A DNA stretch of 64,000 bases, taken from positions 124,001-188,000 of the forward strand of contig NZ_JACDOH010000002.1 in NCBI RefSeq assembly GCF_017656155.1, written 5' to 3'. The notes under the pieces are model-generated. The model saw only the letters and a program-made list of their open reading frames with translations. It had not been told where the DNA came from and made no database searches. The number at the start of each line of letters is the position of its first letter. Within the stretch, counting starts at the first letter, position 1. Of the stretch, positions 8,936 to 19,034 are shown piece after piece. This DNA is from Thermosyntropha sp. Lineage in GTDB: Bacteria > Bacillota > Syntrophomonadia > Syntrophomonadales > Syntrophomonadaceae. A program made the position numbers and the translations under genes.

Positions 8936-9918
8936 AAGCAATAAGCTTGTTTTCAGGTGGACTTGATTCACAATTAGCTGTGGCTTTGATTCAAAAACAG
9001 AATATTGAAGTGATTGCTCTGAATTTTGTTACACCTTTTTTTGGGGTTAAGGAATCGACAATTAAAGCTGCCCAAAACCTCAAAATAGAACTGATAACTC
9101 TTGACATAAGTAGAGAATATATTGGCAAAGTCTTAAAAAATCCAAAGTATGGATATGGTAAAAATATGAATCCATGTATTGACTGTCATGCTTTTATGTT
9201 TAAGAAAGCTGGGGATATGATGGCTGAGCTGGGTGCTTCTTTCATTATTTCAGGTGAAGTGTTGGGACAAAGGCCTATGAGTCAGAATAAAACCGCTCTG
9301 CATATAGTTGAAAAATTGTCAGGCTACAAGGGCTATATAGTAAGACCGCTGTCGGCCAAACTTCTGCCCCCTACCATCCCCGAAGAAAATGGTTGGATTA
9401 AACGGGAAGAACTAGAAGATATAAGCGGCAGAAGTAGAAGTCGTCAAAAAGAGTTGGCAGAAAAATTTGGCATTACCGAATATCCTTCACCTGCCGGAGG
9501 ATGTTTGCTTACTGAAGCCAACTTTTCACGCAGGCTTAAAAAATTAATAGAAAAGAGACCAGAAGCTGAACCTGAGGAAATGGAGATATTAAAAGTAGGG
9601 CGACATTTTTATGTAAAAGATAATCTTCTGGTTATTGGACGTAATCGGGCGGAAAATGAAATTATTCAAAAAATTGCCTTACAATCTGACAAACTGATAA
9701 AAGTAACTGACCGCCCAGGTCCAACTGGAATTTTCAGATCCTTTACCGGTCAATTCAATGATGAAGATTTAATACAAGCTGCATCTATACTAGCACGGTA
9801 TAGTGATGCAAAAAATGAGCCTGAAACTAATGTGAAGATTTACAATAAAGATGGCGATATCGAAAAGATTTTTATAGTTAAGCCCTTGACTCCTGAAGAA
9901 ATCCCGGAAATGGTTTAA
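8932..9918 (+). CDS. PP-loop ATPase, MnmA/ThiI-like tRNA sulfurtransferase homologue
   Basis: The 328-residue cytoplasmic protein opens with the PP-loop SGGLDS (residues 8-13) used to adenylate tRNA uridine or similar. Two cysteine sites resemble the thiolase-type MnmA layout: MNPCIDCHAFMF (about 81-92) and SPAGGCLLTE (about 187-196). The last 65 residues (PGPTGIFRSF onward) resemble a DUF814/NFACT-R-like RNA-binding module, so this is not a plain MnmA. It is translationally coupled to DUF523. A tRNA-thiolation role is likely by family, but substrate and position are unknown. Confidence 0.72.
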   Translation: MKAISLFSGGLDSQLAVALIQKQNIEVIALNFVTPFFGVKESTIKAAQNLKIELITLDISREYIGKVLKNPKYGYGKNMNPCIDCHAFMFKKAGDMMAELGASFIISGEVLGQRPMSQNKTALHIVEKLSGYKGYIVRPLSAKLLPPTIPEENGWIKREELEDISGRSRSRQKELAEKFGITEYPSPAGGCLLTEANFSRRLKKLIEKRPEAEPEEMEILKVGRHFYVKDNLLVIGRNRAENEIIQKIALQSDKLIKVTDRPGPTGIFRSFTGQFNDEDLIQAASILARYSDAKNEPETNVKIYNKDGDIEKIFIVKPLTPEEIPEMV

Positions 9919-9925
9919 AAAATAA

Positions 9926-10477
9926 TTATTTAAATAAATTCAAATCTATCTGTTTAAACATTTCTCTGTATCCTTCCTGAGTAGGATGTCCTCCATCAGG
10001 AAGGAGCAATTCTTTTCTGAGATTTTTATTTTCATCATAAAAAGCTGCACAGAAGTTTATTATCGGAATATTTTGATTTTGAGTAAAATCTGAAATCCAA
10101 TTTCTAAGATTCTGAAGCACTCTTTCCCATGCTGAATAATCAACCGGAGTAGGAATTCCTAATATCACTTTAATGTTTTGCTCCCTGGCTAAACTTACCA
10201 TTTGTTCAATATTAAAAGTTATTGCAGCCAAGCTTTCACCCTGAACCACATCATTTATTCCCCCGGTGATAATGACGTAATCAGGCTTCAAATCTAAAAC
10301 ATCGCGTTTAAACCTCTGAAGCATATCTTCAGTTGTATTTCCATTAATCCCTTTATTTATTATTACTCCATCGATCGCGGATGACATCATTTTAACCCAG
10401 GAAAATTCCGGGCCATAAGGGAAACCATATGTGATGCTGTCTCCCAGACATACTATTCTTAGTTTATCAGGCATCAT
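9926..10477 (-). CDS. SGNH/GDSL-family lipase or esterase
   Basis: The 183 residues carry all the SGNH blocks: block I CLGDSITYG (Ser near residue 13), the block II region NKGINGNT, block III ITGGINDV (Asn) and block V LPDGGHPTQEG (Asp/His). No signal peptide is visible, so the enzyme is probably cytoplasmic. Such proteins hydrolyse esters or thioesters, including lysophospholipids; the substrate here is not predictable. It converges with the PP-loop gene (8 bases between stops) and lies downstream of the UPF0182 gene. Confidence 0.82.
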   Translation of the reverse strand: MMPDKLRIVCLGDSITYGFPYGPEFSWVKMMSSAIDGVIINKGINGNTTEDMLQRFKRDVLDLKPDYVIITGGINDVVQGESLAAITFNIEQMVSLAREQNIKVILGIPTPVDYSAWERVLQNLRNWISDFTQNQNIPIINFCAAFYDENKNLRKELLLPDGGHPTQEGYREMFKQIDLNLFK

Positions 10478-10508
10478 TTTTCACCCCACCTCAAAAAGTT
10501 CAATATCA

Positions 10509-10541
10509 GAAGAAGCTGGGCTATCTAGCCGCAGCTTCTTC
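10509..10541 (-). terminator. Strong hairpin at the end of the UPF0182 gene
   Basis: A 10-bp stem GAAGAAGCTG/CAGCTTCTTC (10509-10518 with 10532-10541) encloses GGCT/AGCC pairs and overlaps the UPF0182 stop. A clean U-tract is missing on the minus strand (CTGATATTGAACTTTTTG follows), so it may be an imperfect terminator or a mRNA-end stabiliser. Confidence 0.5.
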
Positions 10542-13277
10542 CATCTGTCTTATTACTTCATCCAATTTTTTAATATTTTCACCATAGCCTGCCCAATCAC
10601 CCTCTTGCAATAATTGATTAGCCCTGTCATAATACTGTCTTGCCTGTTTAGCCAACTCTTTTAAATCATCACTAACTACAGGAATTTCAACATTAACATC
10701 AGCCCCAGGAGCAGTTCCCGGCGGTTTAGCCCCTGTTTCACCGAATAGCTTAATAAGTGCAGCATCTAATGTAGGTTCCATAACTATTTTGTTTTCAAAA
10801 GCGGCGATTACCCGTTTTAATTCAGGTATCTTGCCATTTTCTGCTTGCAAATATAATGGCTCTACATAGAGAATAGAATTTTGTATAGGAATAACTAATA
10901 AATTGCCACGATAAACATTTGAACCTCTCTGATCCCACAAACTTATTTGTTGTGAGATATAAGTATCCTGGTTTATTCTGGATTCCAGCTGATTAGGTCC
11001 ATATATGGTTTCATGTTTTGGGAAATTGTAAACCAGCATCTTGCCATAATTTTCCCCATCAATGCGCATACACATCCAAGCTACCATATTAGGTCTATTT
11101 TTAGGAGTAAAAGGAAGCATCAAAATATATTCTTCCTTGGCTTCTTCAGGAAGCCTCATTATTATATAGTAAGGTTCCATTTCTACTGGCTTATTTCCTA
11201 CTATTTCAGTAGGTATAAGCCATATATCCTCTTTGTTATAAAAAACATTGGGGTCAGTCATATGGAAAGTCTGATACATTTTAGCCTGTATAGTAAATAA
11301 TCTGGACGGATATCTTACATGGCTCTTTAATTCTTTCGGCATCGCTTCAATAGGTTTAAATACACCCGGGAATATCTTGCTATAAGTCTTTATAATCGGA
11401 TCTGATTTATCTGCAATATAGAAATCTATCTGACCGGTATATGCATCTACAACTATCTTCACCGCATTCCTTATATAATTATTCCCTTCGCTGTCAAAAG
11501 GCTGTGAATAAGGATACTTTTCTGAATAAGTATATGCATCAATCATCCAGTAAAGCCTGCCATCTGTTGTGTTTATTATTATATATGGATCTTCATCAAA
11601 TTCTAGATAGGGAGCTATCTTTTTAGCTCTTTCTATTATGTTTCTGTTCATTAATATCTGGCTTTCTTCAGTAATATCAGACGAAAGCAGAATCTTGTAA
11701 TCTTTTAATACCCAGGCAAACATCAGCTTTTTAGTTATTGAATCTAATTTTATGCCATTTTTACCACTGTAAAAGCAGTATACATTTTTTTCTCCCATGG
11801 GATAATCAAATTCTTTTTGTTCAGTATTTACGATTACATATGAATCAGTAAGTTCGCCAAAATATATTTCAGGTCTCTTCACTTTCAAGTCTGTTGTAAA
11901 TGCGGGAGGTATATCTTTTATAAAAAAGCGTGGAAAACCTTCTTCTTCTACTTCATTTACCGGACTTACAACCAATCCATAGCCATGTGTATACATAAGC
12001 CGTTCATTTATCCAGGTTCTGGCGTTTTCCGGCAGTTCACCCGGAGAAATTTCCCGCACTGCCAGCATTACCTGACGATACTGTCCATCGATTACATAGC
12101 GATCGATATCTACATCATTAAATACATAATATGGCCGCAGTTCCTGCAAGCTCTTATAAGTTGTAAGCAAAGGCTGCCAGTCCCATAAACGAATATTATT
12201 TATTGTTGGAGCATCTTTTTCATCTCCTATATCAATTTGGTAATTAATGTCAAAATATTTATTCTCTGCTCTATCCAAGCCATAAGCCTGTCTAGTATAT
12301 TTAATAGCGTTTTCAATATATTTCTTTTCTTTACTAAATTCGTTAGGCTGTACTATAAATTTTTGTAAAAGACCGGGGTAAATTCCGCTTAACACTAAAA
12401 CAATCAAAAGCCACAAGCCTATACTGCCTACTATCCAGTTTACCCGTTTTATGAAAATATTTAACAAAATTACCAGCGCAATTATCAAAGAGATTATTAT
12501 CAGAGCTTTATAGGAAACTAAACGGGCATAAACATCAGTATAGGTAGCACCAAAAACTATACCATCAGGTGAAAAGAGAATCTCGTAAGATGCCAGTTTG
12601 TATTTAAAAGCCTGCAGAATAAATATAGCAGCAAAAAGCAGCGCCATATGCCCTTTGGCTACCGTAAACTGACGCCAGTCACCAAACAGAAGATTGGAAG
12701 AGGCATTGAAAAGATATATTGTCCCTGCAACCAGGGTTATCAAAACCAGAGATGACATTAAAATTCCATAAATAAATTGATAAAAAGCCAGATCGAAAAA
12801 GTAGAAGCTGAGGTCTTTCTTAAAAATAGGATCAGTTACATTAAAAGGAACCTGATTTAAATATTGCTGAATTATAATCCATTTATCAGCAACTGAAGAA
12901 CTTATTATAAAGGCAATAAAAAGGCTTATCCCAATAAACACCCAATTAGCATATTTACCTTTTAAAAATTCCTGCCAAGGTGATTTTTGGCGTTCCTCAT
13001 CGAGATATATTACAGTAGGGTCATCGTCAAACTCTTCATAAGCCGGTCCTATATTTTTGCGGGTAAAGATTAAGTTTATGTAGGAAAGCAAAAAAACCCC
13101 AATGAATACAACAGTATATAGAACAACTTTATTTAACAAAATAGTAGTAAAAACTTGTTCAAAATTAATTGACTTAAACCACAGCCAATCGGCATAAAAA
13201 TGAAGAAAAAGCGACAATCCACCTAAAATTAGTAAAAATACAATCAATCTTAAAGTACTCCTGTTGTTTCGCGCCAT
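10521..13277 (-). CDS. UPF0182 (COG1615) large integral membrane protein
   Basis: The 918-residue protein belongs to the uncharacterised UPF0182 family, whose members are about 900-1000 residues. About seven membrane helices fill the first 320 residues. A large, probably extracytoplasmic domain follows, with family blocks such as [39 protein letters not shown] and [16 protein letters not shown] low-complexity segment rich in Pro and Gly precedes the C-terminal helix ([17 protein letters not shown]). ATG 13277 has an AAAGGAGG RBS. It follows the PNP-like gene by 11 bases, so it is probably the last gene of the mqn operon. Function unknown. Confidence 0.85.
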   Translation of the reverse strand: MARNNRSTLRLIVFLLILGGLSLFLHFYADWLWFKSINFEQVFTTILLNKVVLYTVVFIGVFLLSYINLIFTRKNIGPAYEEFDDDPTVIYLDEERQKSPWQEFLKGKYANWVFIGISLFIAFIISSSVADKWIIIQQYLNQVPFNVTDPIFKKDLSFYFFDLAFYQFIYGILMSSLVLITLVAGTIYLFNASSNLLFGDWRQFTVAKGHMALLFAAIFILQAFKYKLASYEILFSPDGIVFGATYTDVYARLVSYKALIIISLIIALVILLNIFIKRVNWIVGSIGLWLLIVLVLSGIYPGLLQKFIVQPNEFSKEKKYIENAIKYTRQAYGLDRAENKYFDINYQIDIGDEKDAPTINNIRLWDWQPLLTTYKSLQELRPYYVFNDVDIDRYVIDGQYRQVMLAVREISPGELPENARTWINERLMYTHGYGLVVSPVNEVEEEGFPRFFIKDIPPAFTTDLKVKRPEIYFGELTDSYVIVNTEQKEFDYPMGEKNVYCFYSGKNGIKLDSITKKLMFAWVLKDYKILLSSDITEESQILMNRNIIERAKKIAPYLEFDEDPYIIINTTDGRLYWMIDAYTYSEKYPYSQPFDSEGNNYIRNAVKIVVDAYTGQIDFYIADKSDPIIKTYSKIFPGVFKPIEAMPKELKSHVRYPSRLFTIQAKMYQTFHMTDPNVFYNKEDIWLIPTEIVGNKPVEMEPYYIIMRLPEEAKEEYILMLPFTPKNRPNMVAWMCMRIDGENYGKMLVYNFPKHETIYGPNQLESRINQDTYISQQISLWDQRGSNVYRGNLLVIPIQNSILYVEPLYLQAENGKIPELKRVIAAFENKIVMEPTLDAALIKLFGETGAKPPGTAPGADVNVEIPVVSDDLKELAKQARQYYDRANQLLQEGDWAGYGENIKKLDEVIRQMEEAAAR

Positions 13278-13288
13278 AACTTCCTCCT

Positions 13289-14125
13289 TTAATAAACAGA
13301 TTTTAAAAGGGTTTCTTTGCGCAAAGCAGCACAATTACAGCTTACATCGGCTGTTAAATTTTTTAAAGTATCAAAAATTATCTTTCCTATATCATAACTT
13401 TCGGAATAAAAAATATCTTTAAGTTCTTCATGCTGCCAAGGGGCTACTACTCCTTCCGCGTAATTTACCACCAAATATATTCCGGCATAACAAGCTCCAA
13501 TTTCTCGGGCCAGATAAACTTCAGGACATATGCTTTGACCTATTATATCGGCTCCAGCAATACGGTAGTAGTTTACCTCAGCCGGACTTTCAAAATGTCT
13601 TCCATCTGTATTACAATATATGCCTCTTTCAAAAACCTTCCCTTTTTGCCAGGAGTTTTTAGCAACATTAAATAATTCTTTGCTTATTTCCGGACATATA
13701 GCTTCCCGCATTATAAGAAGATGCCTGTCTTCAAGTCCTACATCTTTGCGCATGGAAAAATCCATATAATCATGTGGAACAACTATATCCCTTGGATTTA
13801 AAAGGTGATTTATGCTTCCTACTCCCCCTTCTGCTATTATCCTTTTTATCCCCGCCTGTTTAAATACCCAAAAAATTTGTTTTGATGCATCTGCCCTCTT
13901 TACATCCCTTCGCCAGCCGTGCATTCGGCAGGTTAATACTTTCTTTATTCCTTTATTTCCTCGGACGGCTAGGAGTTTAAAATCAGGACTGATACCAAAA
14001 GGGGTTTCAAATTTAAGGTTTTTTTCCAAAACTTCAACATAGTCAAGATTTAAATCTTCAGGGATTTCTATGCTTAAAGTGCTTGATCCTCCGATAAAAG
14101 CGAAATCTGCCGCTGGTACATACAT
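13289..14125 (-). CDS. Purine nucleoside phosphorylase/MTAP-family protein in the menaquinone operon
   Basis: The 278 residues fit the PNP/UDP superfamily, nearest to 5'-methylthioadenosine phosphorylase: FIGGSSTL near the start, [20 protein letters not shown] mid-protein and [17 protein letters not shown] near the base/ribose site. The usual NMTGMPE stretch reads IIGQSICPE here, so substrate choice may differ. It directly follows mqnE, mqnA and mqnC, a route that needs an enzyme to remove adenine or hypoxanthine from (amino)futalosine. MqnB belongs to the same superfamily but is a hydrolase. I infer it fills that step or salvages a by-product. Start: ATG 14125 has GAGG ten bases upstream; TTG 14131 is possible. 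Confidence 0.7.
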   Translation of the reverse strand: MYVPAADFAFIGGSSTLSIEIPEDLNLDYVEVLEKNLKFETPFGISPDFKLLAVRGNKGIKKVLTCRMHGWRRDVKRADASKQIFWVFKQAGIKRIIAEGGVGSINHLLNPRDIVVPHDYMDFSMRKDVGLEDRHLLIMREAICPEISKELFNVAKNSWQKGKVFERGIYCNTDGRHFESPAEVNYYRIAGADIIGQSICPEVYLAREIGACYAGIYLVVNYAEGVVAPWQHEELKDIFYSESYDIGKIIFDTLKNLTADVSCNCAALRKETLLKSVY

Positions 14126-14150
14126 TTTCAAATCGCCTCACCTGTTTAAT

Positions 14151-15221
14151 TTAAAAAGTCTGTAATATATTATAAGATGTATCTCTTTGTGCCGGTATTC
14201 GCCCTGCCAGGCGAATAAGATCAATCATTTCTTCTTTTTCCATTTTATAAAAAACGCCGGCTGCTCTCACTACATTTTCCTCAATCATAATGCTCCCCAG
14301 ATCATCTGCCCCAAAGAATAATGATAACTGTCCAATTTCTTTGCCTTGAGTTACCCAGGAACCCTGGATATGTTTAAAATTGTCCAGATAAAGCCGAGAT
14401 AACGCTAAAAATTTAAGATAATTGAGTGAAGAAATTTTATTGCCCATAAGTTCATTATTTCCCGGTTGATAAGTCCATACTATAAAAGCTCTGAATCCAC
14501 CTGTTTTATCCTGTAATTCCCGTATTTTTTTAAGATGGTCCATCCGATGTTTCAAATTTTCCCTGCTTCCCATCATCATAGTAGCAGTGGCAAAAAGCCC
14601 AATTTCATGTGCAGTTTCCATCACTTCAAGCCATTTTTCTGTTTTTATTTTATTAGGACTTATAATTTTGCGGACTTCATCATGTAAAATTTCTGCTCCC
14701 CCTCCGGGCAGTGAGTCGAGCCCTGCATTTTTAAGCCTTATTAAAGTCTCTTTTATAGTTAAACCTGATATTTCAGCTATAAATGCAATTTCCGGTGCAG
14801 TTAGGGAATGGAGGGTTATGTCATAACGGGATTTTATCTCTCTGAACATATCTTCAAAAAAAGTTATATCAAGGTCAGGATTAAGGCCTCCCTGAATCAT
14901 AAGCTGAGTTGCCCCTAATTCTACAGCTTCATCTATTTTATGAAAAAGGGTTTCTTTGTCTATTACATAAGCATCATGATCTTCAGGAGAACGGTAAAAT
15001 GCGCAGAACTTGCATTTACAGGTGCAAATATTAGTGTAGTTAATATTACGGTCGATGATAAAAGTAGCCAAATTATTTCCCAACATCATCTGCCTCATTT
15101 TATCTGCTGCTTTGCCCAGTTCCAGCAAATTTGCATTATGCCATAAAAATAAAAATTCTTCTTCAGTCATGCGTTTACCCTGTAAAACAGACTCTAAAAC
15201 AGCATTAACCCGCAACATCAT
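14151..15221 (-). CDS. mqnC: Cyclic dehypoxanthinyl futalosine synthase (MqnC)
   Basis: This radical SAM enzyme cyclises dehypoxanthinyl futalosine in the futalosine route to menaquinone. IIDRNINYTNICTCKCKFC holds the CX3CX2C cluster motif (about residues 57-75) and is followed by AFYR, which is characteristic of MqnC rather than MqnE. GGGAEI and QGGLNPDLD are other family blocks. Length 356 is normal. The start has two adjacent ATGs (15221 and 15218); the second has better spacing to AAGGAG. It lies 12 bases after mqnA and 25 before the PNP-like gene. Confidence 0.93.
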   Translation of the reverse strand: MMLRVNAVLESVLQGKRMTEEEFLFLWHNANLLELGKAADKMRQMMLGNNLATFIIDRNINYTNICTCKCKFCAFYRSPEDHDAYVIDKETLFHKIDEAVELGATQLMIQGGLNPDLDITFFEDMFREIKSRYDITLHSLTAPEIAFIAEISGLTIKETLIRLKNAGLDSLPGGGAEILHDEVRKIISPNKIKTEKWLEVMETAHEIGLFATATMMMGSRENLKHRMDHLKKIRELQDKTGGFRAFIVWTYQPGNNELMGNKISSLNYLKFLALSRLYLDNFKHIQGSWVTQGKEIGQLSLFFGADDLGSIMIEENVVRAAGVFYKMEKEEMIDLIRLAGRIPAQRDTSYNILQTF

Positions 15222-15233
15222 TCGCTCCTTACC

Positions 15234-16061
15234 TTAAATATCCAGTATCTTTAAAGGAGGCACCTCGGAAATAATGCCCAATTTGCTGGCATAGTGGTAA
15301 TATTCCATCAAACCTTCCTGTTTATGTTTATCAAAATCAAATTTAAGTTTTTGAAAATAATCCACCAGGTATTCAGGAGTAAAATCTTCCCATTGTGCGG
15401 CTTTAGCAGCCACATCATATATATGTTCGAGGCTCAGTTTTATAGAATCAGTAAAGGTATCTTTTATAATTTTAACCATTTTCAGGTTTTTTTCAGCAAA
15501 TTCCTGGCGTACTGCCCAGACTGCAAAAACCATAGGCAGATCTGTCTGTTCTTTCCAGATTTGTCCCAAGTCATAAACATACAAACGGTCGGATAATTTA
15601 TATTTGGCGCGCAGGGCATCATCTCCTATCAGAAGTGCTGCCTCTGCTTCCATAAGCATAGCTCCTATTTCCGGAGCTGATATAAAATAGTCCGGCTTAA
15701 TATTATAAAAAAAGTGCATTATTATTTTTAAAAGATTAACTGAAGTTGCCGAGATGCTGCTTAAGGCTATTTTTTTTCCATCCAGCTCTTCAATTGGCCT
15801 TTTGGAAAAAAGATATATACTTTTTACTTCCCCATTACAGCTTATTGAAATATCCGGCATCAGAACATAATCTTTATAGTCATAGGCATATGCAATAGAA
15901 GAAATAGGCGCTAAATCCAGTTTATTTTCACGCAGCATCTGGTTTAAATCAGTAGGCGTTCCTTTTATTAAATCGATTTCCAATAAAAACTTTTTTTCAA
16001 TAAGTCCATAGAAAAGAGGAAAACAGTTGATGAATTGAATATGCCCCACCCTTGGACGCAT
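15234..16061 (-). CDS. mqnA: Chorismate dehydratase (MqnA)
   Basis: MqnA dehydrates chorismate to 3-[(1-carboxyvinyl)oxy]benzoate, the first committed futalosine step. The 275-residue protein has the periplasmic-binding-protein-like fold of the MqnA/MqnD family: VGHIQFINCFPLFYGL at the start, GTPTDLNQMLRENKLDLAPISS, and ALLIGDDAL near residue 150. The start motif and length favour MqnA over MqnD. No mqnD gene is in the window. The gene sits between mqnE and mqnC. Confidence 0.92.
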   Translation of the reverse strand: MRPRVGHIQFINCFPLFYGLIEKKFLLEIDLIKGTPTDLNQMLRENKLDLAPISSIAYAYDYKDYVLMPDISISCNGEVKSIYLFSKRPIEELDGKKIALSSISATSVNLLKIIMHFFYNIKPDYFISAPEIGAMLMEAEAALLIGDDALRAKYKLSDRLYVYDLGQIWKEQTDLPMVFAVWAVRQEFAEKNLKMVKIIKDTFTDSIKLSLEHIYDVAAKAAQWEDFTPEYLVDYFQKLKFDFDKHKQEGLMEYYHYASKLGIISEVPPLKILDI

Positions 16062-16081
16062 AAAAATCCCCTGCCCTTTTA

Positions 16082-17161
16082 TCAGTAAATTTTCAGAATA
16101 TTATAAAGCGTATCTCTTTCTGCCGGAACATATCCTGCTTCTTTTATCAGATTTATAATGGTCTCTTTGGCAATACCTTTATCTGTCTTAGCACCAGCTG
16201 CGTGCATAATTCTTTCTTCAACGATAGTTCCATCTAAATCATCTGCCCCAAACTGCAAAGCAATTTGGGCAATCGGGATACCCAACATTACCCAAAAGGC
16301 CTTAATATGTTCAATATTATCCAACATAAGCCTTGAAATAGCTATAGTCTTTAATTCATCTACCGCACTGGTTTTTTTCAGATTAGAAAGACCAGTATTT
16401 TCCGGCAGGAAAGGCAAGGGAATAAATGCCTTAAATCCTGGAGCTTCATCCTGTAATCTGCGCAGAGTGATAAGGTGATTAATCCGGTCTTCATAGCTTT
16501 CTATATGTCCAAAGAGCATGGTGCAGTTAGTTTTAATGCCCAATTCATGGGCTGTTCTGTGAACTTCAAGCCATTCTTCGCTGTTCGCTTTACGCGGACA
16601 TAATTCCTTTCTTATTCTATCATCTAAAATTTCTGCGCCTCCTCCAGGAATAGCTTCTAAGCCTGCTTCCTTGAGGATCAGCAAAACCTCTTTTATAGAA
16701 AGATTGCTTATTTGGGCCAAATAAACAATTTCTACTGCGGTAAGCGCCTGGATGATTATATGAGGATAAGTTGTCTTAAGTCTTTTTATGATTTCAACAT
16801 AATAATCGAGTGTAAGCCTTGGATTTAAAGCGCTTACAATATGAAACTCGGTTATTCCCTGATCTACCGCTTTTGAGGCATAAGCAAAAGCTTCATCCGA
16901 AGTCATAGTATATGGCTTGGGAGAATTTTCATCTACCCCAAAAGCACAAAATTTACATCTGGATATGCATATATTGGTTAAATTAATATGTCGGTTAACA
17001 TTAAAGAAAATATAATCATTGGAAGCCTCTTTTTTCTTTTCACGCGCTAACATGCCGATAGTCAACAAATCATTTGAGCTGTAAAGATAAAGCCCGTCTT
17101 CCTTAGACAACCTTACTCCGTTTCTCACTTTATCCGCTATTTCCCGCATTTTTTTGTCCAT
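16082..17161 (-). CDS. mqnE: Aminofutalosine synthase (MqnE)
   Basis: MqnE is the radical SAM enzyme joining the MqnA product to SAM-derived adenosine, giving 6-amino-6-deoxyfutalosine. The cluster motif is in INLTNICISRCKFCAFG (about residues 57-73), followed by the MqnE-type EFHIVSALNPRL and GGGAEILDDRIRKELCP. The 359 residues are the usual length, and the enzyme is paralogous to the MqnC two genes downstream. It is the first gene of the mqn cluster. The 70-base interval to the COG3044 gene may hold a promoter, though I see no clear consensus. Confidence 0.92.
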   Translation of the reverse strand: MDKKMREIADKVRNGVRLSKEDGLYLYSSNDLLTIGMLAREKKKEASNDYIFFNVNRHINLTNICISRCKFCAFGVDENSPKPYTMTSDEAFAYASKAVDQGITEFHIVSALNPRLTLDYYVEIIKRLKTTYPHIIIQALTAVEIVYLAQISNLSIKEVLLILKEAGLEAIPGGGAEILDDRIRKELCPRKANSEEWLEVHRTAHELGIKTNCTMLFGHIESYEDRINHLITLRRLQDEAPGFKAFIPLPFLPENTGLSNLKKTSAVDELKTIAISRLMLDNIEHIKAFWVMLGIPIAQIALQFGADDLDGTIVEERIMHAAGAKTDKGIAKETIINLIKEAGYVPAERDTLYNILKIY

Positions 17162-17231
17162 AAAACCTTCCCCGTCTCATCGATTATTTAAAATCTATTA
17201 TATCAAAATTCCTATATTATCCGATAAAAAA

Positions 17232-18938
17232 CTATTTGATTTTTAAATTTCTCATACGGTTTAAAGCACTGGCAACTTCATATCTTCGCGGTAAAACAAG
17301 ATCGCCGGGATGTTCTCCTTTAGGAAAAGGAGAAATAACTTCTAAATCAGATAAAATATCAGTATCAATCTTGTCTAAAATTTCTTTAAGGCTTGATTTT
17401 TCATCTATATATCGCACAATATACCTCAATATATCGGCTATAGCTCTGGTTTGTCCGGAATCAACCAGCTGTTCAACAGCGGAAAGATCTATAACCGTTT
17501 TTCCATATACAATCGTATCAAGCCCCTTTGCTGCTACCTTAAGTTTCTTATCTTTCATAGCGAAAGTTTCTTTTTTCACAATTCGTGCAGTCCTCAATTT
17601 AAAAGGTTTGACAGATTCAATCTTTCTATTGCTAGGGATTTCAGCAGCTATTTCATGTGCTTCATCAGTAACATCATAAACCTTATAGCTGTCAAGCATA
17701 ATTACTTTATCAGCTACATCCAGATAGTCGCCCGCTCCTCCAATAACCAAAATGGTAGAAATTCCAAGCTTTTCATAAAGCTCTCGGACTCTATCTATAA
17801 AAGGCGTAATAGGTTCTTTATTTTTAGCGACCAATTTTTGCATACGTGCATCCCGCAGCATAAAATTAGTTGCACTGGTATCCTCATCTAAAAGCAAAAG
17901 CTTAGCCCCTGCTTCAACAGCTTCTATGATATTAGCCGCCTGAGAAGTGCTGCCGCTGGCATTTTCAGTAGAAAAAGAATCGGTTGATTTATTGAAAGGC
18001 AGGTTGTCAATAAAAATACTTATGTCAACCTTTTCTATATTTCTTCCATCTTCGGCCCTGATTTTTACAGCATCGGGAACAGTTATAACCCATTCCCTTC
18101 CATCTCCTTTTATGTGATTATATACTCCCCTTTCTAAAGCCCTTAGTAAAGTAGTTTTTCCGTGAAATCCTCCTCCTACTATTAAAGTAATTCCCTCTTT
18201 TATACCCATTCCTTTAATTTTTCCATGGAACATCGTATCTATTTCTATTTCCATCGAAGGAGGAGAAAGAAATTTTACCGCCTCTTTTTCGGACATAGGA
18301 AGATTGCTGTTTCCGCTTTTACGGGGAAGTATTGAACCATTGCCTATAAAAGCAACTAATCCCAATTCTTTAAGCTTATTTCGTATTAACTCCTGATCTG
18401 CATATAGTTCAACATGTTCTTTTAATTTTTTTTCATCTAATGCTTTGAAATAGAGTGAATTACTTGCTATTTGAGGTATTATTGAAGTCAGCAAATTAAT
18501 TGCAGCATCTCCTTTAATTCTTCTTCCTGCTGCTGGTAAACCTACGGAAATTCTGGCTTCCACCATTTCCGAAGTTATCTTAACCGCTGTTCTTTTGATT
18601 ATCTCTTGTCCTCCAGCATCTATAAATATGAGCCCACTGTTTCCTGCTCCTTCTGATTTGAGATTTGATTTCATCAATTCACTTTTAATAATACGGGCAA
18701 TAATATCTTCTAAGGCAGTAACCTTTATTCCCTCATAAAGATAATAAGGAAATCCCGCTCTATCCATGGGAACTCGAATACGCATCCTGCTGGGAGGAGC
18801 AAAAGGGTCAGCCTGCACATGGTCTATATAAAGATGGCATATTTTAAGGTCATAAGATCCCTCCAGGGTTTTATAAGCTTTATATCCCCTGCCGTCTATC
18901 TTGTCTAAAATCATTTTCAAATCAGTTACGTTTCGCAT
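17232..18938 (-). CDS. COG3044 predicted ABC-class ATPase
   Basis: The 568-residue cytoplasmic protein matches the COG3044 family of soluble ABC-class ATPases. The Walker A loop is GGGFHGKTTLLRAL (about 253-266) and the Walker B is KLLLLDEDTSATNFM. A long N-terminal region (about 1-220) and a C-terminal region with LRYIVRYID surround the core. There are no membrane helices or partner permease. The function of the family is not established. It precedes the mqn genes by 70 bases on the same strand. Confidence 0.82.
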   Translation of the reverse strand: MRNVTDLKMILDKIDGRGYKAYKTLEGSYDLKICHLYIDHVQADPFAPPSRMRIRVPMDRAGFPYYLYEGIKVTALEDIIARIIKSELMKSNLKSEGAGNSGLIFIDAGGQEIIKRTAVKITSEMVEARISVGLPAAGRRIKGDAAINLLTSIIPQIASNSLYFKALDEKKLKEHVELYADQELIRNKLKELGLVAFIGNGSILPRKSGNSNLPMSEKEAVKFLSPPSMEIEIDTMFHGKIKGMGIKEGITLIVGGGFHGKTTLLRALERGVYNHIKGDGREWVITVPDAVKIRAEDGRNIEKVDISIFIDNLPFNKSTDSFSTENASGSTSQAANIIEAVEAGAKLLLLDEDTSATNFMLRDARMQKLVAKNKEPITPFIDRVRELYEKLGISTILVIGGAGDYLDVADKVIMLDSYKVYDVTDEAHEIAAEIPSNRKIESVKPFKLRTARIVKKETFAMKDKKLKVAAKGLDTIVYGKTVIDLSAVEQLVDSGQTRAIADILRYIVRYIDEKSSLKEILDKIDTDILSDLEVISPFPKGEHPGDLVLPRRYEVASALNRMRNLKIK

Positions 18939-18966
18939 GCCAAGTCCTCCTGCTTGATAAAAAATC

Positions 18967-18992
18967 AGCCTTAAGATTCATATCTTAAGGCT
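18967..18992 (-). terminator. Terminator of ddl
   Basis: A perfect 11-bp stem (AGCCTTAAGAT at 18967-18977, ATCTTAAGGCT at 18982-18992, 4-nt loop) is followed on the minus strand by GATTTTTTATC. It lies between the ddl stop and the COG3044 start. Confidence 0.85.
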
Positions 18993-19034
18993 CTTTCATT
19001 TATTATTATATACTTGCATCGGTTAAACTAACAG

